A stretch of DNA of 64,000 nucleotides from Magnolia sinica (taxonomy: Eukaryota > Streptophyta > Magnoliopsida > Magnoliales > Magnoliaceae), in assembly GCF_029962835.1 (NCBI RefSeq), contig NC_080584.1, forward strand, positions 82,674,862 to 82,738,861, given 5' to 3'. How positions within the stretch are numbered: the first letter of the stretch is position 1; each line of letters starts with the position of its first letter. Below, piece by piece: positions 24,801 through 32,425 of this stretch. The position numbers and the translations under genes are program-made. Below the pieces are notes generated by a model. It was not told the DNA's origin. It searched no databases and saw nothing but the letters and a program-made list of their open reading frames with translations.

Positions 24801-27080
24801 ACGGGCTGTTATGATTCAAATTTTCCCTAATGGCCGTTATGACCCTGTAACACGTAACAGATGCGTAATGGATGCCACGGTTATTGTTACGTAATGGCTG
24901 TTACGCTTCATAACTGTTGTTACAACAAACCATGGGTATTGGTGGCATAATGTCCGCTACTGTTATTATTATTATTATTATCGTTATTATTTAAACTTGG
25001 TTCGGCCTGTAAGGAGCCGTTATGGGCCATTTTTTCTGTAAACCATTTTTGAAGACCCTGGCGTAGCCCGCATGGAGCGTAGTAGTAGGGAGACCATGCG
25101 ACAAAGGCTCTGTGGGGTCTATCTTGATGGCTTCATGAAGTCCATACCATAAATTAGTTACACCGGCTCATGTTAAGACGTTATACGAAAAAAAAAAAAA
25201 AAAAACCCAGGCAAATCTAATGCTTGAGTGGGCCACAACATAGGGAAAAGTAGAGATGGGTTGTTCACCATTGAAACCATGACCTCCCTTCTCTCTCTCT
25301 CTCTCTGCATATAACCTGCACCTTTTCTACAATTTCTTTCGGTTTTTTTTTTTTTAATTAGATATATTCTGTGATTTGAACCAATTGACACCAAGTCAAA
25401 CTCACCAAACTGCAAGCGTTAAATACCTCGCTGCAAACAGAACCCGAATTGAACTGAAACGTGAAGTGAACCTGGAGACAATGGCTATTCTTGTGGGATC
25501 TGTTAGTTTGATATAACTAGTCAATATGTTGCTCTTCATGTCAACTTCTGTGTTTTGAACCAATTGACAGCAAGTCAAACTCACCAAACTGCAAGCATTA
25601 AATACCCTGCTGCAAACAGAACCCACAATGGCTGTTCTTGTGGGATCTGTTAAGAGTTCAATATAACTAGTAAATATGTTCCTCTCCATGTCAATATGCT
25701 GTGTTTTGAACCAATTGATGGTGAGTCAAACTCACCAAACTGGAAGCATTAAATACCCTTTTGCAAACAAAACCTGAATTGAATTGAAACGTGAACCTGG
25801 AGACAATGGCTTTTCTTGTGGGATCTATTGGAGTTCGGTATAACTAGTAAATATGTTCCTCTTCATGTCAATGCGTTTAATTGTCTAGGAGGTTCTACCT
25901 AGCTTCAATTGGCTCGGTGAGTTGCAGTATCATTAAAAAGTGTTGTTCTCAATCTCATGGTTCTTAAAGATCACAAATTGCTTTTTTGATCCATTTTCTT
26001 CAGAATCTACTCCAACCTGCCCACATATCAGATGAATCAATGAAACGGAAAATGGAGAGAATCATGCATGCATTCATATGCAGATATCCAAATATAGTGC
26101 ATACATGCATGTATACACATGCATACAAATATATTTATGTCTTAAATTCTTGAAGTCCAGGGCATTCACAGTTATTCTTGGATTCAATGATGAAAAGCAC
26201 AGATGTGAAGATAGCTTGTGTGCTTGGGTTAGATTATCATATCATGTCCACACTGATACTCGATGCTGCATTTGTACTTCCAGATACAATTTCAATGATG
26301 TCCTATTATCAAAGTTTAAATTGCTGTCCAAAAATGGTACATATCGCCTGATACGTGCCAGTTTTGCCCAGGAAAGATAGTCATATTGGCCGAAAACAGT
26401 CTGATACGGGGCTGTATCAGTTGTGAATGATACAGTAACCAACACACCGATTTAAAACCTTGCCTATGATGTTATGTTAACTGTTTTCTGAATTCCTTGC
26501 AATGTTGTCATGGTATTGAAGTTGGGAATTGGTATCCATGCTCACGCTGTTTGATTTGCATACACCCATTTTCTATTTTCAGAATTTAAATAGTGACCTT
26601 TGGTACTGTTTGAATTCCCAAAACCAAGAATGGGTGTATGCAAGTTAATCAGGTGGATGTAAATGGTAGCTTGCTTAAAAGTATTGGATGGATACCCATA
26701 CCTATATCCATGTTTTTGATTCAGGAAAGGCGGATTTGCTTTCCTATGCTGGTGCTTGTGTGACTGTGTCCATGTCAGCATCCACCTGTACCATATGGTA
26801 GATTTACAAAGTCCTTGTGATTGGTAAACAAGACAGTTATTTCATGTTTTAGAGGATTCATTTTGCAACCAAACGCAGCCTTTAGATTTTTTTAAAAAAA
26901 TGAATCAAAGTTTACTGTTTTGAACCTTTGTCGTGATTTTTTTTTTTTTTTTTTTTGAAGGGCTGGCAGCGAAAACTTGATCCAGATTATGATGTGATGC
27001 AGACACTACAGGCATTGCTATTCAAAGTTGACTGGGCACAGTCCCTTGCCTACACAATTGAAGGACTCATGGCCCCATAG
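2815..27080 (+). CDS. ABC1K/UbiB-family atypical kinase, ADCK2/abkC-like, five exons
   Basis: Exons 2815-2855, 4209-5532, 10186-10455, 12106-12261 and 26961-27080 join through GT/AG introns into 636 codons plus TAG with no frame break. The N-terminus is Arg-rich with no acidic residue in about the first 30 positions, like a mitochondrial presequence. Hydrophobic residues around 175-200 suggest a membrane segment. ABC1K signatures are present in order: KWGQ (K239-Q242), the ASGSVAQVH loop (299-307), VAVK with K328, HADMHPGN (461-468) and IDVG with D494. The C-terminal part (WGTP, HPAECM, GWQRKLDP) is as I recall for plant ADCK2/abkC-like proteins. Family members are linked to coenzyme Q or lipid metabolism in mitochondria or plastids; the substrate here is not deducible. 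The gene spans 24 kb because its introns (1.35, 4.65, 1.65 and 14.7 kb) are full of transposons, yet the coding parts look intact. The start codon in exon 1 is the least certain part. Confidence 0.9.
3822..3896. repeat. (TA)n microsatellite in intron 1
   Basis: About 37 TA dinucleotides with one GT interruption. It lies in the first intron of the kinase gene. Confidence 0.95.
4209..5532 (+). CDS. ABC1K-like gene, exon 2
   Basis: It follows a T-rich tract and TTTCAG and ends CTTCTG|GTATGC. It encodes residues 14-455: the presequence remainder, a hydrophobic segment, the KxGQ motif, the Ala/Gly-rich loop and the VAVK lysine. An in-frame stop follows only after the donor. The uninterrupted 441 codons argue for selection. 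Confidence 0.92.
5755..5955 (-). mobile_element. RTE-type LINE fragment
   Basis: Read on the minus strand, broken frames give MLYGRECW, NEDVEMDGQ and NKMRE, pieces of the C-terminal part of plant RTE-like reverse transcriptases. The longer fragment at 23455-24190 shows the same order. It is very decayed and lies in intron 2. Confidence 0.55.
7060..7375 (+). mobile_element. L1-type LINE 3' fragment
   Basis: The plus strand carries a degenerate zf-RVT region (PNVCILCMGN, an internal stop, then HNHPF) followed by WEIWKERNNGTFNN, the usual end of plant L1 ORF2. A T-rich stretch follows. It meets the oppositely oriented LINE end near 7400 tail to tail. Confidence 0.75.
7440..8720 (-). mobile_element. 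L1-type LINE 3' part with a triplicated segment
   Basis: On the minus strand the sequence reads through KIATFGWLVGRRKVLTIDN, LPNVCLLWMGDEEIADHLF, HCPF and then VWEERNTRCFKN, the zf-RVT end of plant L1 ORF2. A segment containing the FLWHYNVHPKIATF region occurs three times: about 7861-8090, 8104-8206 (short) and 8210-8437. The copies differ by many substitutions, so the triplication is old. Frames are broken throughout. It lies in intron 2. Confidence 0.75.
8735..9465. mobile_element. GATACG-word element, copy 1
   Basis: The left 180 bp repeats ATCGGTATCG, GATACGA and CCGTATCGGC in both orientations. The right 90 bp ends with GACACCGTATCGTATCA and GGGCCGATACGCTGAC. The middle is AT-rich and non-coding. 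The same right-end text recurs at 19320-19430, so this is a repeat family. No target duplication was recognised. Confidence 0.6.
9466..9780 (+). other. T-rich intron sequence, possible LINE tail
   Basis: Pyrimidine-rich, with CTCCCTCTCTAATAC and then AAAAAATAAAATAAAAT. It resembles a LINE 3' end, but no coding motif supports it. Confidence 0.25.
10186..10455 (+). CDS. ABC1K-like gene, exon 3 (catalytic loop)
   Basis: Acceptor TTTTCAG|GTGGAC and donor ATAGAG|GTAATA, phase 0 at both ends, 90 codons. It carries VDNFVHADMHPGNI, the ABC1K catalytic loop, and FIDVGMT, the metal-binding DFG-like motif. It joins directly to the LLKMLL end of exon 2. Confidence 0.95.
10690..10925. mobile_element. GTAACGG-word element, copy 1
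   Basis: It begins ATTCCATAACAGTAATGG and is filled with TAATGGCC, GTTACGATAC, CATTACAGGGC and GTAACGGTTACC words in both orientations, ending near GTTTGAAGACC. The second copy at 24660-25065 shares both the start and the end. It is non-coding and lies in intron 3. Confidence 0.6.
10947..10967. repeat. (GT)n microsatellite
   Basis: About ten GT units, followed by a T-rich tract. Confidence 0.85.
10968..12105. other. Intron 3 remainder
   Basis: No gene or clear element. A short stretch at about 11845-11940 (GGTGGGGCCAGTG, CTGATCCAAAAATTAGG) resembles a decayed fold-back MITE arm. Confidence 0.4.
12106..12261 (+). CDS. ABC1K-like gene, exon 4
   Basis: Acceptor ACAATAG|GAAGTT and donor CTCGAG|GTAATG, 52 codons in phase 0. 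The peptide contains FWGTPDGDFVHPAECM and a stretch ending TVMVTTLVLE, C-terminal lobe sequence typical of this subfamily. Confidence 0.92.
12460..12675 (+). mobile_element. Possible LINE 3' tail
   Basis: CATTTCTAATAAATAGG followed by ACCTTTCAAAAAAAAAAA looks like the polyadenylated end of an L1 insertion. No coding motif is visible upstream, so the call is tentative. Confidence 0.3.
13078..13640. mobile_element. Harbinger/Tourist-type MITE with TAA duplication
   Basis: The terminal inverted repeats GGGCGTGTTTGATTTTC (13081) and the matching AAAATCAAACACGCCC (ending 13637) are flanked by TAA on both sides (13078-13080, 13638-13640), the hallmark of the PIF/Harbinger superfamily. The subterminal GGTAAATACC / GGTATTTACC words are also inverted. 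The interior contains fold-back family arms (TCCACTTAAGCTTTGGAT, GATGAACGGTGTGGGT, CACGGTGGGACCCAC), so the same interior is housed here inside Harbinger ends. It lies in intron 4. Confidence 0.85.
13870..16610. mobile_element. CGAATT-word element split by a LINE
   Basis: Left part (13870-14090): GCGAATCAG, GCAGTTTGATTCGC and TTTGCTGCAATTTGCC words. Right part (16380-16610): ATCGAATTATG, CGAATTAGACGAATTGG and ATCGAATTAAAAACTGAG. It ends near GAGAACCATAG. The two halves are parted by the LINE insertion at 14108-16362. Its superfamily is unknown and its edges are approximate. Confidence 0.45.
14108..16362 (-). mobile_element. 5'-truncated L1-type LINE with perfect 17-bp TSD
   Basis: TAGAACTTCCTATACTT stands at 14091-14107 and again at 16363-16379, a perfect 17-bp target duplication. 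The minus-strand body holds an L1 reverse transcriptase: KLDIDKAYDHVDWDFL near 16060-16110, GLRQGDPLSPLLFL near 15900, FADDTLI near 15770 (the catalytic Asp pair), then NFLWSGKENQKKFH, and a 240-codon open stretch (14205-14927) with a zf-RVT region (CLYCMGCDESVDHLLVHC) ending WAVWKERNDRCFNN. Frameshifts near 15,950, 15,500 and 15,000 break the ORF. ORF1 and the endonuclease are missing because of 5' truncation. Confidence 0.93.
16820..17035. mobile_element. Fold-back MITE arm fragment
   Basis: CATTTCATCCATTTTAATTT, CATGGTGGGGCCCACATTTT and GGGATGGATGGCTTTC match arm words of the fold-back family. No paired end is seen. Confidence 0.4.
17066..18826 (+). mobile_element. L1-type LINE fragment
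   Basis: The plus strand begins in the reverse transcriptase at GLRQEDPLSPYLFV (about 17070), continues with LQYADDTLLFCEAKANA (about 17215, catalytic DD retained) and FEAMLGLKVNVAK. It reaches FLWLASRWRILTIDN, PNICVMCMASEESSDHLF, HCAF near 18340-18475 and ends AATAAAGTTATT, then CAAAAAAA at about 18826. Many frame breaks. 5'-truncated; no convincing target duplication. It is opposite in strand to the 14108-16362 LINE. Confidence 0.88.
18885..19430. mobile_element. GATACG-word element, copy 2
   Basis: It includes GGGGACCCGATTTGGGGAAA (one unit of the 312-bp repeat seen three times at 22191-23000) and ends CACCATATCGTATCA, GGGCCGATACGCCAACC, the same right end as copy 1. A GCGCGCACACGCACACAC stretch lies within. 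Confidence 0.55.
19431..19673. mobile_element. Small MITE with CAGGCACA ends
   Basis: The left end CAGGCACACTTGCCGATATG and then GTGTGTGATC is matched in reverse complement by ATCACACCCACGTATCC and ATATGTGCCTG on the right. 243 bp, non-coding. It adjoins the GATACG element directly. Confidence 0.5.
19930..20435. mobile_element. GTAGC/TAAGCT-word element
   Basis: Repeated words GTAGCATAGCG, TAAGCTATGTAGG, TAGCTTATGC, GTAGCATAAGCTAC and GTAAGCTA occur in both orientations at both sides of an AT-rich core. The architecture is like that of the GATACG and GTAACGG elements. The class is unassigned. Confidence 0.45.
20436..21615. other. Intron 4 stretch without recognised feature
   Basis: The minus strand holds a 90-codon open frame at 20899-21171 with no recognised motif. 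No splice context or repeat signature supports coding. Confidence 0.4.
22191..23000. repeat. Tandem array, about 2.6 units of 312 bp
   Basis: The marker GGTGGCCCGATTTGGGGAAA recurs at about 22191, 22503 (GATGGCCCAATTTGAG) and 22815, spacing 312 bp each time. Each unit goes on with TTTCTC(T/C)(T/C)AAATTGCTT, ACATGAAATCAA and GTGTTTGATGAAATGAT. The copies are clearly diverged. Confidence 0.8.
22985..23096. repeat. Minisatellite, three units of about 36-39 bp
   Basis: TTTTGCTTTTGAATGAATT followed by TTCTCAATTTCTCCTTC repeats three times with small length differences. Confidence 0.8.
23455..24190 (-). mobile_element. Degenerate RTE-type LINE
   Basis: On the minus strand, frames interrupted by stops read NQEVTQNTPFQYLGSIIHE, ASGVLCD, RPAMLYGTKC, QDVEMDEW, GNLGVASVGNKMRESRIR and FGHV. 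This is the C-terminal reverse transcriptase region of plant RTE-like LINEs, ending at the CTAATTAATTGGGGTCAGC text typical of their 3' ends. It lies in intron 4. Confidence 0.75.
24660..25065. mobile_element. GTAACGG-word element, copy 2
   Basis: It starts ATTCCATAATGGTAATGG as in copy 1, contains CATTACAGTCGTTATGGCC, CTCGTAACGGGCTGTTATG, CGTAACAGATGCGTAATGG and a short TTA run, and ends CATTTTTGAAGACCC, near the end of copy 1. Confidence 0.6.
25371..25873. repeat. Three tandem units of 150-180 bp
   Basis: Units start with TTTGAACCAATTGA at about 25374, 25554 and 25703. Each has AGTCAAACTCACCAAACT, GCATTAAATACC (or a variant), TTCTTGTGGGATCT and ATAACTAGT(A/C)AATATGTT. The middle unit lacks about 25 bp (the GAATTGAA, AAACGTGAA part). 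No coding role is seen. Confidence 0.85.
26215..26455. mobile_element. GATACG-word fragment
   Basis: CACTGATACTCGATGC, GCCTGATACGTGCC, TCTGATACGGGGCTGTATC and GAATGATACAG cluster here. It is a short or truncated relative of the other GATACG elements. Confidence 0.4.
26961..27080 (+). CDS. ABC1K-like gene, exon 5 (terminal)
   Basis: A run of T followed by GAAG|GGCTGG gives the acceptor. The exon codes GWQRKLDPDYDVMQTLQ and ends GLMAP plus TAG at 27078-27080, 39 codons and a stop. The frame continues from exon 4 across a 14.7-kb intron. Confidence 0.9.
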   Translation, partial: GWQRKLDPDYDVMQTLQALLFKVDWAQSLAYTIEGLMAP

Positions 27081-27203
27081 AAGGCCACAAAAGGTGCTCT
27101 CATCTATTTCTGTTCTTCCCAAACAATTTTGACAGAATGAAAACAAATATATAGAGGATAAACATTTATGTATAAGCTAAGCACAGCCACACCGTCCCAC
27201 AAA

Positions 27204-27411
27204 AATAAATTTTTGGTTTGTGTTGCCTCTGTTTCTGCTTCATTTTAGCCATTCCAATTGTTTGTCTTAGGGTGGGTTTTCACGCCGGAATGTTAACACC
27301 CTTCTGTATTATTTGTTTATTATTTTTCCCTGATCAGTTCAATTTGCTGAATCTTCATAACTCCATGAGTGGAAAACAGTGTAGAAGAGAGAATGAATGA
27401 GAGAAAATAAA
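27204..27411 (+). terminator. Candidate poly(A) signals of the ABC1K-like gene
   Basis: AATAAA occurs at 27204-27209 (124 bp after the stop) and again at 27406-27411. Either could serve; plant poly(A) signals are loose, so the real cleavage site is unknown. Confidence 0.4.
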
Positions 27412-27580
27412 GTGGTAAAAATCCTTTTCATTTTGTCTTCTCCTTTATTTGAATGTCATATTTTGTTTGGTTCTGAGGCTATGGCTTTATGTTTCTTTCC
27501 TTCAACCATGGTGCCATTGATATTTAAGTGAATCTTAAGGCAAACTGTTCATGATTTTCAACTTCAGTTTAAACACCCTG

Positions 27581-27690
27581 ATCCATAGCTCAAGTGGTAG
27601 ACTGAGTGAAAGATACCTCGTTTCAACACTGAGGTCTTGGTATCGATCCCTTGTGGGGTGTACTAACAAGCTAATATATATATATATATC
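27581..27690 (+). mobile_element. tRNA-derived SINE, family A
   Basis: A tRNA-like head has an A box TAGCTCAAGTGG (27586-27597) and a B box GGTATCGATCCC (27639-27650). It is followed by GTGTACTAACAAGCTAA and a TA-rich tail. The minus-strand copy at 53735-53895 shares head and tail, which shows a dispersed SINE and not a tRNA gene. Confidence 0.8.
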
Positions 27691-27694
27691 TATG

Positions 27695-28244
27695 GGGAAA
27701 AGGTACTATGCGCTCGACCTCACGATAAGCTCCCATGAGTTCGAGCTGTGTGGGCCCCACCGTGATGCGTGTCGACCATCAACACCGTGCATTTGATGGT
27801 TCCCCTTTAAATTATGGGATATCCCAAAAATCAGCCGTATACGGAACTCAGGTGGGCCATACCATCTAAAATTATGTGAAGACACCGTTAAAACATATAA
27901 AAGCACTTGGTGGGGCCCACCTGAGTTTTAAATGCTGCTGAAACTTGGTCTGAACCCTCATCCAAGTGGGACACATAATGGATGGGTGGGCTGGATTTGC
28001 AAACTACATCTCGGTGGGCCCAAAAAATGATTATGAATGTTTTAATGGTGCACGGCCCCTCCAAACTTGTGTATGTGGTGTGGCCCACACAAGTCACGGA
28101 TTGACTTGATTTTTGAGACCTAGGCCCACGATGGAATGGTGCATCTGACTGATTGGGTAGATGTTCGAAACGCATCACAGTGGGGCCTACACAGCTCGAC
28201 CTCATGGGACGGACTCGTGAGGTCCAGCGCATAGTACCTTTTCC

Positions 28245-28245
<1 letters not shown>
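27695..28245. mobile_element. MITE with about 70-bp TIRs
   Basis: The left end GGGAAAAGGTACTATGCGCT, CGACCTCACG is mirrored by CGTGAGGTCCAGCGCATAG, TACCTTTTCCC on the right. The similarity extends through CATGAGTTCGAGCTGTGTG and GGGCCCCACCGTGATGCG. The interior resembles the fold-back family (GTGGGGCCCACCTGAG). It is inserted between a TA tract and a CA/TA microsatellite. Confidence 0.85.

Positions 28246-28308
<63 letters not shown>
28246..28308. repeat. (AC)n(AT)n compound microsatellite
   Basis: About ten CA units run directly into about 22 TA units. It separates two MITEs. Confidence 0.95.
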
Positions 28309-28311
<3 letters not shown>

Positions 28312-28666
28312 TCATGCTCACCTACGCACGTGCGCACCTTTGCACACGTGTCATGGGTGTCTAATCTGAACGGTCCATGTGATGCGGAATCCCATGAAAC
28401 CCCATGTGACAAATTTTCACCCTGATCTAAAATTTTGATGGGCCATAGCAAAGAGAAATGCAAATCAAGGGAGGAAACTGTTTTCATTTTTCATGGCCCA
28501 TCAAAGTTTTAGATCAAAGTAAAACTTGGGCCTGTGGGGTTTCACGAGGTGCTGCTTCACATGAACGGTTCAGATTTTGGATCCACATCACGTATGATGG
28601 GTTCTCAAAAAAGTTCGCACCAGTTTCCTACGAACTGGTGCGCAGGTGCGCAGGTGAGCATTTCCC
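28309..28666. mobile_element. MITE in TA target, TGCTCACCTGCGCACC ends
   Basis: The left end CATGCTCACCTACGCACGTG and the right end GCGCAGGTGCGCAGGTGAGC are inverted over about 30 bp. Both sides are flanked by TATATA runs, consistent with a TA target. The inner CATGGCCCATCAAAGTTTTA pairs with AAAATTTTGATGGGCCAT, so the hairpin extends to the centre. Confidence 0.8.
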
Positions 28667-28766
28667 TATATATATATATATAAGGTTTAATGGGCTTTTG
28701 AGCAATGGGGCAGCAGCTCCGTGGAAAAGCCATCGGCAAAACTAGCTTTGTTGGGCTTTTGAGTAG

Positions 28767-29000
28767 GTAGGGCTGTCAATGGGTACCTGGACTGGTGGGT
28801 ACCCGATGGACCCAGCCTGATTTTAATGGGTCCTGGTCCAATTTTTTTTGGACCTGTCAGGTAATTGGGTCAGGTTTGGGTCTCAGATTCTGGGACCTGA
28901 TTAAATTTGGGTCTACTCGGTTTCAGGCGGGTCCATCAACTAGGATCTGGTTAAAATCAGGTCGTGTCCAGTCTGGAGTCGGAGACATGGCTATCGGCCA
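28767..29000. mobile_element. GGGTCC-word fragment with TAGGGCTGTCAA end
   Basis: It starts TAGGGCTGTCAATGGGTACC and continues with GGGTACCCGATGGACCC, TGGGTCCTGGTCC and GGGTCTACTCGG. TAGGGCTG-type ends are common to hAT MITEs. The right end is not identifiable. Confidence 0.45.
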
Positions 29001-29203
29001 TCGCTTGGACTGGTTTTGCATTTGTTCTCGGATCATTTTGTTGAGGTATGTGAGGTGTCTTTGAGACAGGTTGGTCAGGATGTCTGTATGGTTATATATT
29101 GATTTCTAATGCTTCCCATGAAAACTGTAATTGTGGAGATCCATCAATCAGTGAGAATGGAGCGGGTGAGACATGACTAGAGTTATTTAAGGCAGAACAG
29201 GTT

Positions 29204-29335
29204 GGTGCTAGTCCTTACTCTTGCCCCAGTGGTAGACTCACAGGAATTTCAACACCAGGTGAGGGTTTGAGTACCCGTAGGTGGTGAAATCCCACCACGG
29301 CATGAGTGTGGGTGTGTGTGCATAAAAAAAGAAAG
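29204..29335 (+). mobile_element. tRNA-derived SINE, family B, perfect 15-bp TSD
   Basis: The A-box-like CTTGCCCCAGTGGTAGACTC and B-box-like GGGTTTGAGTACCC lie in a tRNA-like head, followed by GGTGGTGAAATCCCACCACG, CATGAGTGTGGG and an A-rich tail. AAGGCAGAACAGGTT flanks it exactly on both sides (29189-29203 and 29336-29350). Confidence 0.93.
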
Positions 29336-29373
29336 AAGGCAGAACAGGTTACACTACCATCATTCTGAAGCTC

Positions 29374-29529
29374 AGCTGAGCCTGTCAAATTTCGAAGTCC
29401 ACCTTGCAATGCACAACTTGGTTTAAACAATTAAAGTTTTTTTTTTTTTTTAGCTGAGCCTGTCAAATTTCGAAGTCCACCTTGCAATGCACAACTTGGT
29501 TTAAACAATTAAAGTTTTTTTTTTTTTTT
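29374..29529. repeat. Perfect 78-bp tandem duplication
   Basis: AGCTGAGCCTGTCAAATTTC starts at 29374 and again at 29452. The 78-bp units, each ending in a T run, look identical letter for letter. A recent duplication or an assembly artefact would both explain it. Confidence 0.95.
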
Positions 29530-30488
29530 ACACATTGTACTGCAGTACTTGATTTCAATAAAGCTTCTTCCACCCCCCCACCCCCCTTAAATATTTCAGT
29601 TCATGAATTATATATATGGTATTTTAAAATCAGGCAGTTGATCTGCCCTGACTGGACATCTGAGTCAAGAGTCGAGTTTTCGGGATCTTCATCTTCTACA
29701 TACTATCTGAAGGGGTGAATCCAGGTTGCTATGAGATGGCTTGGGCCTTTGAAAGTCTAGTTGATCTTTTGCTTCAATGAGAGTTCGTGCAGCAGGTTGA
29801 TGTTAGTGTGTGAGGCTGGGTTTCCCACTTCCTATCAACGTGTCCCTGATCTGGCAGCTCCCATGAATCCTATATTGGCAAGTCATTACCAAGTCCTGGT
29901 GCGATCTTCAGGAGGGACGTTGACACTGCCAAGGACGTTTGGGGTTTGAGATACCACTGCTACACACCCATGTGACTTTGCACCCATCAGACACTGATGG
30001 TATTAAGACTAGCACAGTACATGATATGGCCCCCACCAAATCTGGCTGTGGAAACCAGCTCAGCTCATCTGGTATCTATTGTGTCATGCATTATGAGGTT
30101 AGGACCGCATCAATCAATCAATAACTTTCAAACATGTACAAGGTTTAAGGTAGCTTGTGAGAGGGAACGATGATGAAGGCCTCCAAAAATCAGGACATCA
30201 GAAATGCCACTCTGATTGGGTGTGATTGTAGCTGTTTTGTTTGCCTTTTTTTGAGCAGTACCTGCAATGCGGCACCAGTCACAGAGAGCCTATGCTGATC
30301 TTGGACCACCTTGATTCTTCTTTTTTAACAGATGGTCATTGTCTTCTCAATTGTTTGATGAAATCACCTGACTTTATTGAACTGACCAAAATTGAAGTAT
30401 TGCAGCATCATGGTCGCCAGTCCATGGGTCATCGTAACAATAGACAGTTACTTTGTCGATCATTTTGAGCTTGTAAGTAGGCAGTTGC

Positions 30489-30534
<46 letters not shown>

Positions 30535-31884
30535 TTTTTTAATTTAAATTTTGGTTGCCATTGACTGGAGTCACTGGACTGAGGATTCCCATCGGACATA
30601 ACTCTTTAGTTTGCGTCCGATCCACGTATACATCAGGATGACTTGCACTAGAAACAAAGATCCATACCGTGGTACCCCACTCCAAGGAGCATATACCAAA
30701 AAGCTAAATTGGTCAGTGGCCATTAAATACAGAAAAAACCTCAACAGATGGATGTCGGGTTGCCATGGTTGTCCATTTAGTGTGACTGTCTATAGCTCAC
30801 CCACTGCAGGTTTTTTTTCCCCCTTTTTTGTCAAGGGTCCAGAACTTGGGACGGCTGCTATTCAGTAAATGTGTGGATAGGTGCATACATAAGACGAATG
30901 CTGATACGCAGGCTGTTGCATCAAAGATGTTGCACATGGGCCACCATGGTCCTACTTGGTGTGACCCATGGTGGGTGGGATACACCTTTTGCATGGCCTT
31001 CTTAGGGAGCATTTTCCTATTTATAAAAGACTCCTAAACCAAATTTACTCCTGTTCTTCCCTACGGCTATGTGGAGACTTTATCCTCTTGAGGAAGGGAG
31101 GAATTGGAGGAAATAGGAAAAAAGAGTGGCCTGTTTTTAGGTGATCTCATCCGTTGTCTTTCCTTGCTGTGATAGTTAGATTTGATATCACCACCCCAGC
31201 TTATCTTTATAACTCGATTCTTAAATCATCATTGTAGCTGCATACAAATCGGGAAGTTTTGGCTTCATGATTCCTGTTGAGCTAATGGGCTATCATGTGG
31301 ATGGGTTATGTATAAAAAACTGCAGTAAATGGTCAGCTACAACAATCCAGTTGTTGCGAGTTTTGCTGGTTGATTTGGACTGCTGTTCTTACCATCATTG
31401 TTTTTCAGACAACTTATCGGATATATACGACCACCCAACCACCTTGGACTTTTGGACATGGTGGCCCACTGGAACGACAGTCTTGATCACCAGACTTTTT
31501 TCCAAGTGTACGGAAGAGGGAAATGCAAGGAACTTTAATGCTGCAAACTACATAAATGATCCGCTCTTGAGGAAGAAACAGGACCTAATTCTCTAAGGAA
31601 CATGCACAAAAATACTCTAATCGTACAGTTTAGGCACTCGTTTGGCCATCGATACCATCTATTTGATGGGAAGCGTTGTTGATGTACCATGCCAGAAATA
31701 TCTCCTCAATTGGACAATCCTAACCTTTGGATTCCTGCTACAGGTGGTAAACAAGAGAAAGATAACAATGATCCACATTTACCAGAAAAAGATCTTTCAT
31801 TAGTGGCCAGGATCTTCAAATCTGGGAGATGTTTGGGCCATTGTTTATCCATGAACGGCCGAGCCGAATGATGTTGGTTCACTA
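29530..31884. other. Intergenic stretch, no gene supported
   Basis: Several open frames of 60-109 codons occur but none has a recognised motif, and they overlap each other on both strands. A (CT)n run of 20 units lies at 30492-30531. No repeat family was recognised. Confidence 0.4.
30492..30531. repeat. (CT)n microsatellite
   Basis: Twenty uninterrupted CT units, followed by a T-rich tract. Confidence 0.95.
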
Positions 31885-32425
31885 GGACAGGGATTAGCTA
31901 CTGACAGGTTGAGTAACGAGACTCCCTACTTAAGTAATGTCACCATATCCTGTGGTACCCACCATAATGTATGTGTTGTATACGCACCATCCATCTATTT
32001 GGTGAGATCATTTTAGGGCATGAGCCAAAGAATGAGTCAGATCCAAAAGCTCGAGTGGACCCCATCACAGAAAACAGTGGAGATTGAACGCTTACCATTA
32101 AAAATTTTCTAGGGGCCCCAGAAGCTTTCGATCAAGCTGATATTTGTGTTTTCCCTTTGTTCATGTCTGTGTTAACTTATAAACCAGTTAGATCTCAAAT
32201 AAATATCATGGACCCTCGGAAGGTTTCCATGGTGTGCGTTACTCTCCCCTGTTATATGTGGTGGGTCCACCTGAGCTTTTTATCTGCCTCATTCTTTGAC
32301 ACATTTCCTAAAATGATCTCTCCAAATGGATGAAAGGTACGTATACAACACATATATCATGGTGGGGCCAACATAATATGGTGACGTCACTCGTTACTCA
32401 CCCTACCGATAGCTACTCTGCATCC
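31885..32425. mobile_element. Fold-back MITE, GGACGCGGAT type, copy 2
   Basis: The left end GGATTAGCTACTGACAGG is mirrored by CCTACCGATAGCTACTCTGC and ATCC on the right. Arms as in copy 1: ACCATAATGTATGTGTTG, GAGATCATTTTAGGGCATG and GCTCGAGTGGACCCC on the left; GGTGGGTCCACCTGAGC, AATGATCTCTCCAAATGG and ATATATCATGGTGGGG on the right. Its right tip is part of the 121-bp segment duplicated across the copia element. Confidence 0.85.

Noticed and set aside
27586-27650. A real tRNA gene
   Set aside because: A and B boxes are present, but there is no acceptor stem, and a second copy with the same non-tRNA tail shows a SINE.
28153-28425. 90-codon frame with Thr-His and Tyr-Ile repeats
   Set aside because: It is a translation of the CA/TA microsatellite.
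31267-31596. 109-codon open frame as a small gene
   Set aside because: No recognised motif, no promoter or splice context, neighbouring frames of similar length on both strands.
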